Source: Arthrobacter sp. ZGTC131
GTDB lineage: Bacteria > Actinomycetota > Actinomycetes > Actinomycetales > Micrococcaceae
Reading direction: 5' to 3'
DNA: 64,000 nt
NCBI RefSeq assembly: GCF_002929275.1
Contig: NZ_PJIK01000006.1
Coordinates: 1 to 64,000, forward strand
Position numbers and translations under genes: made by a program. Of the stretch, positions 8,788 to 17,189 are shown in pieces (position 1 is the stretch's first letter; every line of letters begins with the position of its first letter). The notes under the pieces are model-generated. The model was not told where the DNA came from, ran no database searches, and was given only the letters and a program-made list of their open reading frames with translations.

Positions 8788-9840
8788 GTGGATACTTACG
8801 ACGGCGCCGCCGAACCGAACGATCAGACCGCACTGTTGAACGAACCGGAGGCTGCGGCAGCGCCGCCCGTCCTGCCCGTGGCTGAGCTGCACCTGCACAT
8901 TGAGGGCACCCTGGAACCTGAACTGATCTTCGCGCTCGCGGAGCGCAACGGCATCGAACTGCCGTACGCAGGCCTGGACGAGCTGCGGGCGCGGTACGAA
9001 TTCACGGACCTGCAGTCGTTCCTGGACCTGTACTACGCCAACATGGCCGTGCTCCGGACCGAGGCGGACTTCGCGGACATGACCCGGGCCTACCTGGCGC
9101 GGGCAGCGGCCGCTGGGGTTCGGCACGCGGAAATCATGATGGATCCGCAGGCGCACCTTGCCAGGGGAGTCTCGCTGGAGACCTGCGTCAACGGCGTTGC
9201 CTCGGTGCTGGCCACGTCCCAGGAGGAGTTCGGGATTTCCACGCTGCTGATCGCCGCCTTCCTGCGCGACCTGTCCGAAGAGTCTGCGCTGGAGGTTCTT
9301 GAGGCCCTGCTGGCCATGAATGCGCCGATCGCCGGCATCGGACTGGATTCTGCCGAGGTGGGAAACCCGCCAGCCAAGTTCGAGCGGCTGTTCGCACGGG
9401 CCGGCGAAGCAGGCCTGCGGAGGATCGCCCACGCAGGCGAAGAGGGCCCGCCGTCGTACATTATTGAGGCGCTGGATGTGCTGGGAGTGGAGCGGATTGA
9501 CCACGGTATCCGCTGCATGGAGGATCCCGATCTGGTGGAGCGGCTGGTGGCCGACCGCGTGCCGCTGACGGTGTGCCCGCTGTCCAATGTGCGGCTCCGT
9601 GCGGTGGACATGCTCGCCGACCATCCGCTTCCTGCGATGCTGGCAGCCGGGCTGAACGTCAGCGTCCATTCGGATGATCCGGCGTATTTCGGCGGCTATG
9701 TGGACGACAATTTTGCCCAATTGGAATCGGTGATGTTGCTGTCCGAATTCGACCGCGTCCGCCTCGCTGCGAACTCGATCGGTTCCTCCTTTGCCACAGA
9801 CGAGCGCAAGGCGGAACTGCTGGCCGAGCTGTCTGGCTGA
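8788..9840 (+). CDS. adenosine/adenine deaminase family, adenine deaminase type
   Basis: A 350-residue amidohydrolase. Metal and substrate motifs of the ADD family are present: ELHLHIEGTLEPELIFAL (HxH metal ligands), HAGEEGPPSYI (catalytic Glu), IDHGIRC and HSDDPAYFGGY (Asp ligands). The stretches GLDSAEVGNPPAKFERLF and LTVCPLSNVRLR, and overall length, match the bacterial/fungal adenine aminohydrolases better than adenosine deaminases, so the probable reaction is adenine + water to hypoxanthine + ammonia in the cytoplasm. The GTG at 8788 is chosen because a -10 hexamer places transcription start on it. It diverges from uvrA2; functional linkage is not implied. Adenosine as substrate remains possible. 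Confidence 0.88.
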   Translation: MDTYDGAAEPNDQTALLNEPEAAAAPPVLPVAELHLHIEGTLEPELIFALAERNGIELPYAGLDELRARYEFTDLQSFLDLYYANMAVLRTEADFADMTRAYLARAAAAGVRHAEIMMDPQAHLARGVSLETCVNGVASVLATSQEEFGISTLLIAAFLRDLSEESALEVLEALLAMNAPIAGIGLDSAEVGNPPAKFERLFARAGEAGLRRIAHAGEEGPPSYIIEALDVLGVERIDHGIRCMEDPDLVERLVADRVPLTVCPLSNVRLRAVDMLADHPLPAMLAAGLNVSVHSDDPAYFGGYVDDNFAQLESVMLLSEFDRVRLAANSIGSSFATDERKAELLAELSG

Positions 9841-9862
9841 GCTAGCCGGCTACGCTGTCTGG

Positions 9863-10477
9863 CTACGCGGGACGTTCGGACTGTGCCGCCGTCCTGCCTC
9901 CGGTGCGCACGATCCACCAGCCCACGGCAGCCAGGGCCAGCCCAATGGGGATACCGTACGGCGGAAGGCCCGCGTTGTAGCCCAGGAAACCGGCCACGAT
10001 GAATGCCACGCCCGCCCACGCCGGGAACATCCGCGACCGCCAGCCGGCGATGCCGAAGACTATCCAGCCAAGGGCAAACAGCACATAACTGGACAGTCCG
10101 CCGATGGCCAGCATGCCGGAGCCGCCGGCGAGGATGGCGCCTGGCGCGACGTCGGCGATCCACGGCCCGGCGAACCCGTCGAACCACATGTTGCCTGCCA
10201 TGTCCAGAGTGCCCACCAGCGCGAAGCAGAAGCCGACGGCGCCGAGTCCCCCGGTGCGGCTCGCAGAGCGGAAGTACACGGAGACGAGGGCGAGGACCAG
10301 CCCGATGAACACCACCCAGTACAGTGCGTTGGCCACCTGGAACGGTGGCTGCCGCATCATCTTGAGCCGGTCGAGGCTGCGGTCGGCGGTGAGCAGGCGC
10401 GCGGCGTCCGCGGCGGCGAAGGCGAGTCCCGCCACTAGGGCGATCGGACCGGCGGCCGAGGCTAGTGGTGAAGACAT
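9863..10477 (-). CDS. hypothetical polytopic membrane protein
   Basis: A 204-residue integral membrane protein I cannot assign to a named family. About six hydrophobic segments can be seen, including GPIALVAGLAFAAADAARLL, ALYWVVFIGLVLALVSVYF, a Gly-rich GAILAGGSGMLAIGGLSSYV and GIPIGLALAAVGWWIV near the C-terminus. Start at ATG 10477 is set by the excellent AGGAGGAGAAG directly upstream; the frame extends 69 more codons upstream without a signal. It lies 139 bases downstream of the CPBP gene on the same strand, so co-transcription is possible. Confidence 0.7.
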   Translation of the reverse strand: MSSPLASAAGPIALVAGLAFAAADAARLLTADRSLDRLKMMRQPPFQVANALYWVVFIGLVLALVSVYFRSASRTGGLGAVGFCFALVGTLDMAGNMWFDGFAGPWIADVAPGAILAGGSGMLAIGGLSSYVLFALGWIVFGIAGWRSRMFPAWAGVAFIVAGFLGYNAGLPPYGIPIGLALAAVGWWIVRTGGRTAAQSERPA

Positions 10478-10616
10478 CTTCTCCTCCTGGGGATCGGTCG
10501 TGACGACGAGCGCGGACGCGGGGTTCCGGGCCGGGGCGCGGGCGCGGACACGGGGCTTCGGGGCCGCCGGTTTACATGGGACGCATCCTGAGGGAAAAAC
10601 GCCGGACGGCGGTGGC

Positions 10617-11393
10617 TCAGCGGGGTGCCTTGCGCCAGGCTTCCCGGTCGAACAGCACGGTGGCAAGAACCGCCAGGACGACAACGACGAAGTAAATCAG
10701 TTCGGCGCGGCCGGCGTCTGCGCCCGTGAAGCCAAAGGAACCCACGGTGAAAGTGCCCTGGCTGGTGTGGAACAGGAGTGTCAGCAGGACGCTGCCGCCC
10801 GTGTGGTTGAACAGCCACACGTATAGGAAGGTGATGGCGAACGTCGTCGGAAGTCCGATCAGGCTCAGCCCCTGGAAGAGGACCAGCGGCAGGTGCCAGA
10901 ATGCCACCAGGACACCAAGAATAGCCGCGGACTGCAGCGGCGGGCGGGCGGCCTGGAGCAGCGGAAGGGCGTAGCCGCGGAAACCAGGCTCTTCGCCCAG
11001 CGGCCCGTCCATGGGATTGATGAGGCGGATCGCAAACACCATCAGCATCCCGCTCCACGTCAGGCGCGCAAGGCCCGGTGCCGACGCCCCGAGGGCTATG
11101 GTGGCGAACGCCGTCGCCAGCACCATAACGGCCGGGAGCAGCAGGGCCACGGCGTACCAGACCCAGCCCACGCGCCAGCGGATAAGCCGGCGGCCCCATG
11201 CCCGGAATCCGGCTCTGCCCTCCGTCAGGGCTATCACGATGATCGCGGCAGCCAGCGGGCCTATCGGCAGGAACTCCATCCGCGGCATCAGCCCCGCCGC
11301 GTAGGCCGGCCACGAGGACCAGGAGATCGCATACGCCAGGACGAAGAAGGCCAGCAGCCTGTGGTGTTTCAGCCAAGAAGTGGATCGACGCAT
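10617..11393 (-). CDS. CPBP family intramembrane metalloprotease-like protein
   Basis: A 258-residue membrane protein with about seven hydrophobic helices. The CPBP/Abi hallmark EEPGFRGYALPLL (near residues 140-152) carries the Glu-Glu and Arg of motif 1; AFWHLPLVLF supplies the motif 2 His, and NHTGGSVLLTLLFHTSQGT the last motif. Family members are type II CAAX prenyl-protease relatives; in bacteria many have no known substrate. The start at ATG 11393 has GGAG eight bases upstream. A perfect inverted repeat overlaps that ribosome-binding site (11402-11420), suggesting control of this gene. Confidence 0.85.
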   Translation of the reverse strand: MRRSTSWLKHHRLLAFFVLAYAISWSSWPAYAAGLMPRMEFLPIGPLAAAIIVIALTEGRAGFRAWGRRLIRWRVGWVWYAVALLLPAVMVLATAFATIALGASAPGLARLTWSGMLMVFAIRLINPMDGPLGEEPGFRGYALPLLQAARPPLQSAAILGVLVAFWHLPLVLFQGLSLIGLPTTFAITFLYVWLFNHTGGSVLLTLLFHTSQGTFTVGSFGFTGADAGRAELIYFVVVVLAVLATVLFDREAWRKAPR

Positions 11394-11401
11394 GACGGGC
11401 T

Positions 11402-11420
11402 CCAAACGATCATTGTTTGG
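11402..11420 (-). promoter_or_regulatory. inverted repeat at the CPBP gene's ribosome-binding site
   Basis: CCAAAC-N7-GTTTGG, perfect 6-bp arms, ending 9 bases upstream of the ATG at 11393 and including the GGAG. It could be a repressor operator or an RNA hairpin masking the start; nothing here decides which. Confidence 0.45.
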
Positions 11421-11514
11421 TGGTCCGATTGTCCGCCCCGCCCGCGCGGGGGCACCAGAGGAGACGGGCTTCACCGATGCGTAGCAGCGCTGGGTGGGGA
11501 CCGCTGGGGCGTCA

Positions 11515-12342
11515 CTAGCGCGAAATCACTGCCGAGGCCACGGACAACACGTTGCTGGCCGCCAGGGCGGCGCCCGCGAGGAAAGCAAGCAGCCATCCGA
11601 TGCGTCGTCGCCGGGCGCCACGCACCTGATCCCGCAGCTCGACGAAACCGGCCGCGACGTCGTCGTCGTTATCGCCGCCTGCAGGGCTGCTGTGCCAGGT
11701 ATCCGGAAGTACTGCCACAGCGGCTACTCGAGCGACCAGATCCGGGCTCAGAACGGGCTTTCGTGTGCGGAGCCAGCGCATTAGCTGATTGTGGGTCAGG
11801 ACTGTCACCTGAGCCGGTTTTTCACGGATGGTCAGGGACTTGGGGTCCACGATCACCACCAGTCCCGCGACGGGTATCGCCAGCCCCGCGCGCTTGGACA
11901 ACAGCCGTGCTGCCCGCGTTGCCTCGTGCGTTGCATTGCGAATATGGGGCTGCCTTTTTCCCGCAATCATGAGGGTCTGACCAGCAACCCACACCGGCTG
12001 GTCAGAGTGATTTTTTGTATTGATCGTGAAGACGCCCGGCGGCCCGATCACCACGTGGTCGATGTCGGACGACCCTGTACCAACCGGAACGGCGTGAAGC
12101 ACGGTCCATTCCGGCCCCAGGTTGTCCAGGGTTTTTCCGACGGCGATTTCGCCGAGTGCGCCTTTGTACCAAGCGGACGTTTCCACAGTCAGGGGGCTTA
12201 CGCCGAAGAGCCGGGCAAGCCTGGATTGCGGTTCCTGGCCTGCCTGGAGACGCAGGAGTTCGCCCATCACCGCCTGGCCGGGAATCCTGGAGCTAAGGAG
12301 CGGCTGGACGGGATGTTGGGAATTGCTGTTCGAGGTCAGCAC
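11515..12342 (-). CDS. NERD-domain (nuclease-related) protein with C-terminal membrane anchor
   Basis: A 275-residue protein. The NERD domain spans about residues 58-170: YKGALGEIAVGKTLDNL carries the conserved Gly-Glu, SDIDHVVIGPPGVFTINTKN has the Asp and Lys of a PD-(D/E)XK-like core (D-x-D ... N-x-K). A C-terminal helix, RRIGWLLAFLAGAALAASNVL, should anchor it in the membrane with the domain in the cytoplasm. Start is GTG 12342, with GGGGGCG six bases upstream. The family is suspected to have DNA-processing roles but most members are uncharacterised. Confidence 0.85.
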   Translation of the reverse strand: MLTSNSNSQHPVQPLLSSRIPGQAVMGELLRLQAGQEPQSRLARLFGVSPLTVETSAWYKGALGEIAVGKTLDNLGPEWTVLHAVPVGTGSSDIDHVVIGPPGVFTINTKNHSDQPVWVAGQTLMIAGKRQPHIRNATHEATRAARLLSKRAGLAIPVAGLVVIVDPKSLTIREKPAQVTVLTHNQLMRWLRTRKPVLSPDLVARVAAVAVLPDTWHSSPAGGDNDDDVAAGFVELRDQVRGARRRRIGWLLAFLAGAALAASNVLSVASAVISR

Positions 12343-12596
12343 GGATCGCCCCCAAAAGTACGTGTCATGAGGCGATCCTATTCGGGAGGGACAGCCAACC
12401 GGCGGACGCCTCCTGCAGTCACACGCCGCGGCGTCGCAGTCACGCGCGGCGGCCGGAGCGGCCAGGGCGGAATGCGAACACGGAATGCTTGCAGCGGCCT
12501 GCCATACCTGCTACGCCTGTGAAAGGGGGAACACAAAGGCGGGTCCCGGGCCGGAGCAGCAGGAACCCGCACGGGGCGAGTCAAGGAGTGTGCAGC

Positions 12597-14894
12597 ATGC
12601 CGCGCAAGAACCCGCGTGTGGAAAAGGCTGACGAAAAAGACCTTGAGGTGGGCAAGCCGAAGGAATGGGTCGCCGGAATGCCGGGCGTCTACCACTCGAT
12701 GCAGCCGGCGCTGAAGCACATGGGCGTGGGCAGGACCGGAAAAACGCTGCTGGGGCTGAACCAGAAGGACGGCTTCGACTGCATGAGTTGCGCGTGGCCT
12801 GATCCCGGCGACCGCAAGAGGTTCGAGTTCTGCGAACAGGGTGCCAAGGCCGTGACGTGGGAGGCCACGCCGGTGGTCATTGCCTCGGAGTTCTGGGCGG
12901 AGCACCCGGTCAGCGAACTGCGGCAACAGCCTGAATACTGGCTCGGAATGCAGGGCCGCCTGACGGAGCCGGTCTTCAAGCCGGCCGGGGAGGACTACTA
13001 CCGGCCGGTGAGCTGGGACGAGGCCTTCGGGATCGTTGGCGGCAAACTAAAGGGTCTTTCCAGCCCGGACGAGGCCGCGTTCTACACCAGCGGCCGGACG
13101 TCCAACGAGGCCGCGTTCCTGTACCAGCTGTTCGTGCGGGCCTACGGGACCAACAACCTGCCGGACTGTTCCAACATGTGCCACGAGTCCTCAGGTTGGG
13201 CCATGGGCCAGACCATCGGCATTGGGAAGGCCACCATCTCCTACGACGACTTCGCCAAGGCACAGCTGATCATCATCATGGGCCAGAACCCGGGCAGCAA
13301 CCATCCGCGCATGCTCACCGCCCTGGAGGAAGCGAAGAAGGCCGGCTGTGAGATTGTCGGCGTCAATCCATTGCCGGAAGCCGGGCTCATGCGCTACAAG
13401 AACCCGCAGAAGATCAGCGGAATCGTGGGCCGCGGCACAGAACTCGCGGACCAGTATCTGCAGATCCGCCTGGGAGGCGACATGGCGCTGCTGCAGGCCC
13501 TCTCCAAGCGCGTCCTTGAGGCTGAAGCGAAGAACCCCGGAACCGTCCTGGACAGCGAGTTCCTCGCGGAACACTGCCAGGGGCTGGACGAACTCAAGGT
13601 TCACCTTGCGGAACTGGACGAGGAGACCGTCCTCCAGGCCACGGGCCTGCGCAGCGACGAGATTGACGAGCTGGCCGCACGCTATTTGAAGGCCGAACGG
13701 GTCATCATCACGTGGGCCATGGGCATCACCCAGCACAAAAAGGGCGTCGCCACCATCAAGGAGATCATCAACCTGCTGCTGCTCCGCGGCAACATGGGCA
13801 AGCCCGGCGCCGGAGCCTCTCCCATCCGCGGGCACAGCAACGTCCAGGGCGACCGCACCATGGGCATCTGGGAGCGGATGCCACCCGCATTCCTCGACGC
13901 ACTCGGCAAGGAGTTCGATTTCGACCCGCCGCGAGACCCGGGAGCGGACTCCGTGGAGACGATCCGGAAAATGCGCGACGGCGGCATAAAGGTTTTCGTG
14001 GCATTGGGCGGCAACTTTGTCTCCGCCATTTCGGACACGCATGCTGCGGAAGCAGCCATGGAAAACACCGACCTCACGGTCCAGATTTCCACGAAGCTCA
14101 ACCGGTCGCACACCGTAACGGGCCGGGCCGCGCTCATTTTGCCGACGATGGGACGCACCGAGATCGACATGCAGGCGTCCGGCCCGCAGTTCGTCTCCGT
14201 GGAGGACACAGTCTGTGCCGTGCACGCCTCCGAAGGCAGGGTAAGGCCCGTTGCGCCGAACCTGCTGTCCGAGGTGGCCATCGTCTGCCGCCTTGCCCGC
14301 GAGACCGTGGATGGCAAGACCAGTGCGGACTGGTCAGGGTTCGAGAAAAACTATGACCTCGTCCGCGAACACATCTCCCACGTGGTGGCGGGCTGTGAGA
14401 ACTACAACGACCGGATCAGGCAGGAAGGCGGCTTCGTGCTGCCGAACGGACCAAGGGACTCCCGCACCTTCACCACCCCCACCGGCAAGGCCATGCTGAC
14501 GGTCAACCACCTGGAGCATGTGGAGCGGCCCCCCGGAACCCTGATCCTGCAGTCGGTCCGGTCGCACGACCAGTTCAACACCACCATTTACGGCTACAAC
14601 GACCGCTACCGGGGGATCAAGAAAGGCCGCGACGTGGTCTTCGTCAGTCCTGAGGACATTGCCGAGCTCGGGCTCAGCGACGGTCAGTTCGTCGATCTCC
14701 ACGGGGTTTATGAGGACAACGTGGAGCGCGTGATGCGGAAGCTGCGGGTGGTGTCCTATCCCACGGCCAGCGGATGCGCGGCAACGTACTATCCCGAGTC
14801 CAATGTGCTGGTTCCGCTGGACAGCGTCGCGGAGGGAAGCAACACCCCGGCGTCGAAGGCGGTCATCGTGCGGTTGGAGCCCAGCACTCCGTGA
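12597..14894 (+). CDS. FdhF/YdeP-family molybdopterin oxidoreductase
   Basis: A 765-residue bis-MGD enzyme of the FdhF/YdeP group. The N-terminal DCMSCAWPDPGDR contains a CxxC pair but not the full four-cysteine 4Fe-4S motif of classical formate dehydrogenases. NMCHESSGWAMG carries the Cys expected to ligate molybdenum; IIIMGQNPGSNHPRML and TWAMGITQHKKGVATIKEI are cofactor-binding blocks, and GHSNVQGDRTMGI and NTTIYGYNDRYRGI complete the fold. The reaction is uncertain: formate oxidation is the default, but YdeP is linked to acid resistance. ATG 12597 is set by AAGGAG eight bases upstream. A DUF6457 protein, a family found beside MGD biosynthesis, is encoded convergently just downstream. Confidence 0.88.
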   Translation: MPRKNPRVEKADEKDLEVGKPKEWVAGMPGVYHSMQPALKHMGVGRTGKTLLGLNQKDGFDCMSCAWPDPGDRKRFEFCEQGAKAVTWEATPVVIASEFWAEHPVSELRQQPEYWLGMQGRLTEPVFKPAGEDYYRPVSWDEAFGIVGGKLKGLSSPDEAAFYTSGRTSNEAAFLYQLFVRAYGTNNLPDCSNMCHESSGWAMGQTIGIGKATISYDDFAKAQLIIIMGQNPGSNHPRMLTALEEAKKAGCEIVGVNPLPEAGLMRYKNPQKISGIVGRGTELADQYLQIRLGGDMALLQALSKRVLEAEAKNPGTVLDSEFLAEHCQGLDELKVHLAELDEETVLQATGLRSDEIDELAARYLKAERVIITWAMGITQHKKGVATIKEIINLLLLRGNMGKPGAGASPIRGHSNVQGDRTMGIWERMPPAFLDALGKEFDFDPPRDPGADSVETIRKMRDGGIKVFVALGGNFVSAISDTHAAEAAMENTDLTVQISTKLNRSHTVTGRAALILPTMGRTEIDMQASGPQFVSVEDTVCAVHASEGRVRPVAPNLLSEVAIVCRLARETVDGKTSADWSGFEKNYDLVREHISHVVAGCENYNDRIRQEGGFVLPNGPRDSRTFTTPTGKAMLTVNHLEHVERPPGTLILQSVRSHDQFNTTIYGYNDRYRGIKKGRDVVFVSPEDIAELGLSDGQFVDLHGVYEDNVERVMRKLRVVSYPTASGCAATYYPESNVLVPLDSVAEGSNTPASKAVIVRLEPSTP

Positions 14895-15024
14895 GGACGC
14901 TGCGCTTAGAGAGCGCCGCGCTGGAGAAGCACTGCGCCAGACCGGACGTGAAGAAGCCGCGTCAGGACAACGCGCTAGAGCGGACGTGACCCCACTCAGG
15001 ACACTGCGCTAAAGCGGACGTGGG
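14893..15024. repeat. degenerate ~28-bp direct repeats, four copies
   Basis: Four imperfect copies of a unit resembling aGGACactGCGCTagAGcGGACGTGa begin near 14893, 14924, 14962 and 14996, with a period of about 34 bases. The last two copies are nearly identical. They fill the gap between the stops of the convergent FdhF and DUF6457 genes; no classical terminator is seen there. Confidence 0.65.
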
Positions 15025-15031
15025 GCGGCGG

Positions 15032-15415
15032 TCACTGCCCGGTGCTCGACCAGCCCCCGCTGTCCGGGCCTCCGTCGGCTCCGTCCTCGCAGAGCCGCAA
15101 AGCCACTTCTGCGGCGGACTGGACTGCTTCGGTAGGAGTCGTGTTTCCGCTGCGCGCAGCCAGACCGGCCGCGTAGCCGACGAGCAGGGCAGTGACCGGT
15201 CCCGCCCCGCGGTTGACAGCGCTGGCGGATCCGTCCGACAGCCGGTCAACCAGCTTCTGGTCGAGATCCAGGTCCAGGATCTGGAGCGCCTGCGTGAGCC
15301 GCTGAGTCCACTGGGACAGCTCCTGGTCCTCGGAGGCACCGCTGGCAGCGTCGCCGGTGCCGCTGGTGCTGCTGGTGCTGGTGGTGCCGTCTGTGCCCTC
15401 GATGTTGCCCGTCAT
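15032..15415 (-). CDS. DUF6457 domain protein
   Basis: A 127-residue protein. A Thr/Ser/Gly-rich N-terminal tail (residues 1-32) precedes a helical domain: LSQWTQRLTQALQILDLDLD, VDRLSDGSASAVNRGAGPVTALLVGYAAGLA, and TPTEAVQSAAEVALRLCED. This matches the actinobacterial DUF6457 pattern, a domain often fused to or encoded near MobA-like molybdenum-cofactor guanylyltransferase. Its position facing the FdhF molybdoenzyme fits a molybdoenzyme-linked role, which is inference. GAAAGGGA lies just upstream of ATG 15415. Confidence 0.7.
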   Translation of the reverse strand: MTGNIEGTDGTTSTSSTSGTGDAASGASEDQELSQWTQRLTQALQILDLDLDQKLVDRLSDGSASAVNRGAGPVTALLVGYAAGLAARSGNTTPTEAVQSAAEVALRLCEDGADGGPDSGGWSSTGQ

Positions 15416-15660
15416 TGGTTCCCTTTCGGTTGCTACGTCGGATGCCGAACGGACTACGTCCTGGGCTCAGGGATGTGCAGACCGCCACTATAGGCACTCC
15501 GCCTCTGGGGCCACAACGGCCGGGCCATCGTCGACAGCCGCATTTCTGCACCACTATGGCCGGACGGCGCCGCCGGCGCGCCCGTGTTTAGGCGGGCCGG
15601 GAGTGGCGCAGCAGCCCAAAGAGGTGCAGAAATGCGCGCGGCGGACCAGGGAAGCGGAGG

Positions 15661-15951
15661 TTACTGCTCCGCGCCGCCGTGCAGCCCGTCGTCGCTGCTG
15701 TCCCCGGAAGCTATATCGCCCGTGTCGTCGGACAGGTCCATGTTCCCGCGCGCTTCGTCCATGGTGGGCCCGCCTGCGGGGACGTTGTAGGTTTCGGGCC
15801 GGATGCCGTGTGCCTGTTCCTCGATCAGCGCCTGTTCTTCGCTGAAGCGGATCACGTTCGCGTCATCGCCGGCGTCACCCGGAATGTCTTCACGGATCTC
15901 CGAAGGGTTCGGAATTACAAAGCCGTCTTCATTCGAGCTGTGTTCGGTCAC
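15661..15951 (-). CDS. small acidic hypothetical protein
   Basis: A 96-residue, strongly acidic protein (many Asp/Glu, ends DSSDDGLHGGAEQ) with no hydrophobic helix or known motif. A GTG at 15951 follows a purine-rich GGAAGGGA. Low complexity at the C-terminus suggests disorder. I do not recognise a family. Confidence 0.6.
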   Translation of the reverse strand: MTEHSSNEDGFVIPNPSEIREDIPGDAGDDANVIRFSEEQALIEEQAHGIRPETYNVPAGGPTMDEARGNMDLSDDTGDIASGDSSDDGLHGGAEQ

Positions 15952-16213
15952 TGGTTCGTCCCTTCCTTGCGGTGGCTTACATGGTAAGCCTACTTTCTAT
16001 TTCACATCCCCGCGCAAATCCGGCGGGTCGCCCGGCCCCAAACAGCAGCATCCGGAAGGCCGCAGACGCCCGCGGATCTGAGACTTCAGACTCAGTTAGG
16101 GTGTAATCCTCGTCATAGTCGGTCACGACACGAACTGTTTACCATTTCAAGTCGCCAGATTCACCGTGTTCTTGGCAAACTACTGTGGGAACAATCGCTC
16201 TATAAGGGGAACC

Positions 16214-17080
16214 ATGCGCAAGACCGCCGCAGAAAACACCAACTTCCGGCTCAAGACCGTGCTGGACGTTCTGGCAGAGGGGGAGCTGTCTGGTGATCCC
16301 CAGAATGCCGGCTCCGTCCTGGCTGAAGCTCTCATCCGGGTTCCGCTGAACGCATACGAAGCCGAGCTGCTCAGCGGGGGAATTCCCCGCGGCCACAAGT
16401 CGCTCACCACCGCAACGGCCAAGCTGGTCAAGGCCGGCTGGCTGATCAAGGGCCGCTCCGGCTGGACCATCACCGACGACGGCCTGCGGGCCACTGTCGC
16501 CTTCGCGGATGCTGAGACCTTCTCCGCAGCGCTCGACGCCGGCACTCCGGTTCCGGCCGGCACGCCCCTTCCGGTGGCCGCGGCCGCCAAGCCGGCCGCC
16601 GAGAAGGCCCCGGCCAAGGCGGCGAAGTCCGAGAAGGCACCCTCCAAGGCCGCAAAGGTCGTGGACAAGGCTGCCCAGCTGATCGAGGACGCGGTGGCTC
16701 CGGTTGCCAAGGCGGTGCGTGGCAAGAAAGCTGCGGCCGAAACTGAAGCCGCCGCCGTCGCAAGTTCCGCTGCAGCGGTCGAGCAGCCGGAAGCCGTTGC
16801 GGTTGCCGGCGACTTCAACACCCTGCTTGGTGCCCCGGAAAACTGGGCGCCGCAGTACGACGAAGCGCAGATGCAGCTGGACGTCCTGGACCAGCTGTGG
16901 GAGCTCTCGGCTGACATCCCGGCCGGTTACTACACCTTCAAGATCGCGCTGAACCGCTCTTGGGAAGAGAACTACGGTGCGTTCGGCGCGTTTGATGGTG
17001 CCAACCACGAACTGCACCACGACGGCGGCCGGCTTACCATCCGCTACGACCACCGCACCAGGGACATCACCGTCAACTGA
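16214..17080 (+). CDS. winged-helix-like head, Ala/Lys linker and pullulanase X25-like domain
   Basis: A 288-residue protein of unusual build. Residues 1-100 look like a winged-helix/HTH segment (TNFRLKTVLDVLAEGELSGD, GHKSLTTATAKLVKAGWLIK, RSGWTITDDGLRATVAF: helices followed by a wing-like hairpin). Residues ~115-190 are an Ala/Lys/Pro-rich linker reminiscent of histone H1 tails. Residues ~200-288 match the X25 module of pullulanases: GDFNTLLGAPENWAPQYD, DIPAGYYTFKIALNRSWEEN, YGAFGAFDGANHEL and LTIRYDHRTRDITVN. No signal peptide is present, so it is cytoplasmic. AAGGGGAACC directly precedes ATG 16214. A carbohydrate-responsive or nucleoid-linked role is only a guess. Confidence 0.7.
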   Translation: MRKTAAENTNFRLKTVLDVLAEGELSGDPQNAGSVLAEALIRVPLNAYEAELLSGGIPRGHKSLTTATAKLVKAGWLIKGRSGWTITDDGLRATVAFADAETFSAALDAGTPVPAGTPLPVAAAAKPAAEKAPAKAAKSEKAPSKAAKVVDKAAQLIEDAVAPVAKAVRGKKAAAETEAAAVASSAAAVEQPEAVAVAGDFNTLLGAPENWAPQYDEAQMQLDVLDQLWELSADIPAGYYTFKIALNRSWEENYGAFGAFDGANHELHHDGGRLTIRYDHRTRDITVN

Positions 17081-17130
17081 TTTCCCGCTGAGGAAGCAAC
17101 GACCGGCCGGGTCGAGAACCCGGACAGTCT

Positions 17131-17166
17131 GAAGCCCCGTTGCCGCAACCGCGGCAGCGGGGCTTC
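17131..17166. terminator. strong bidirectional terminator hairpin
   Basis: GAAGCCCCGTTGCCGC and GCGGCAGCGGGGCTTC form a 16-bp stem around AACC, with one G-T-type mismatch. It separates the convergent X25 and MscS genes. Confidence 0.85.
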
Positions 17167-17189
17167 GCCGTTCCCGGCCGGCGGGCTTG

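Noticed and set aside
8740-9720. Upstream extension of uvrA2 by more than 300 codons
   Set aside because: It is antisense to the deaminase gene and has no UvrA homology; a start with a -10 element exists at 8739.
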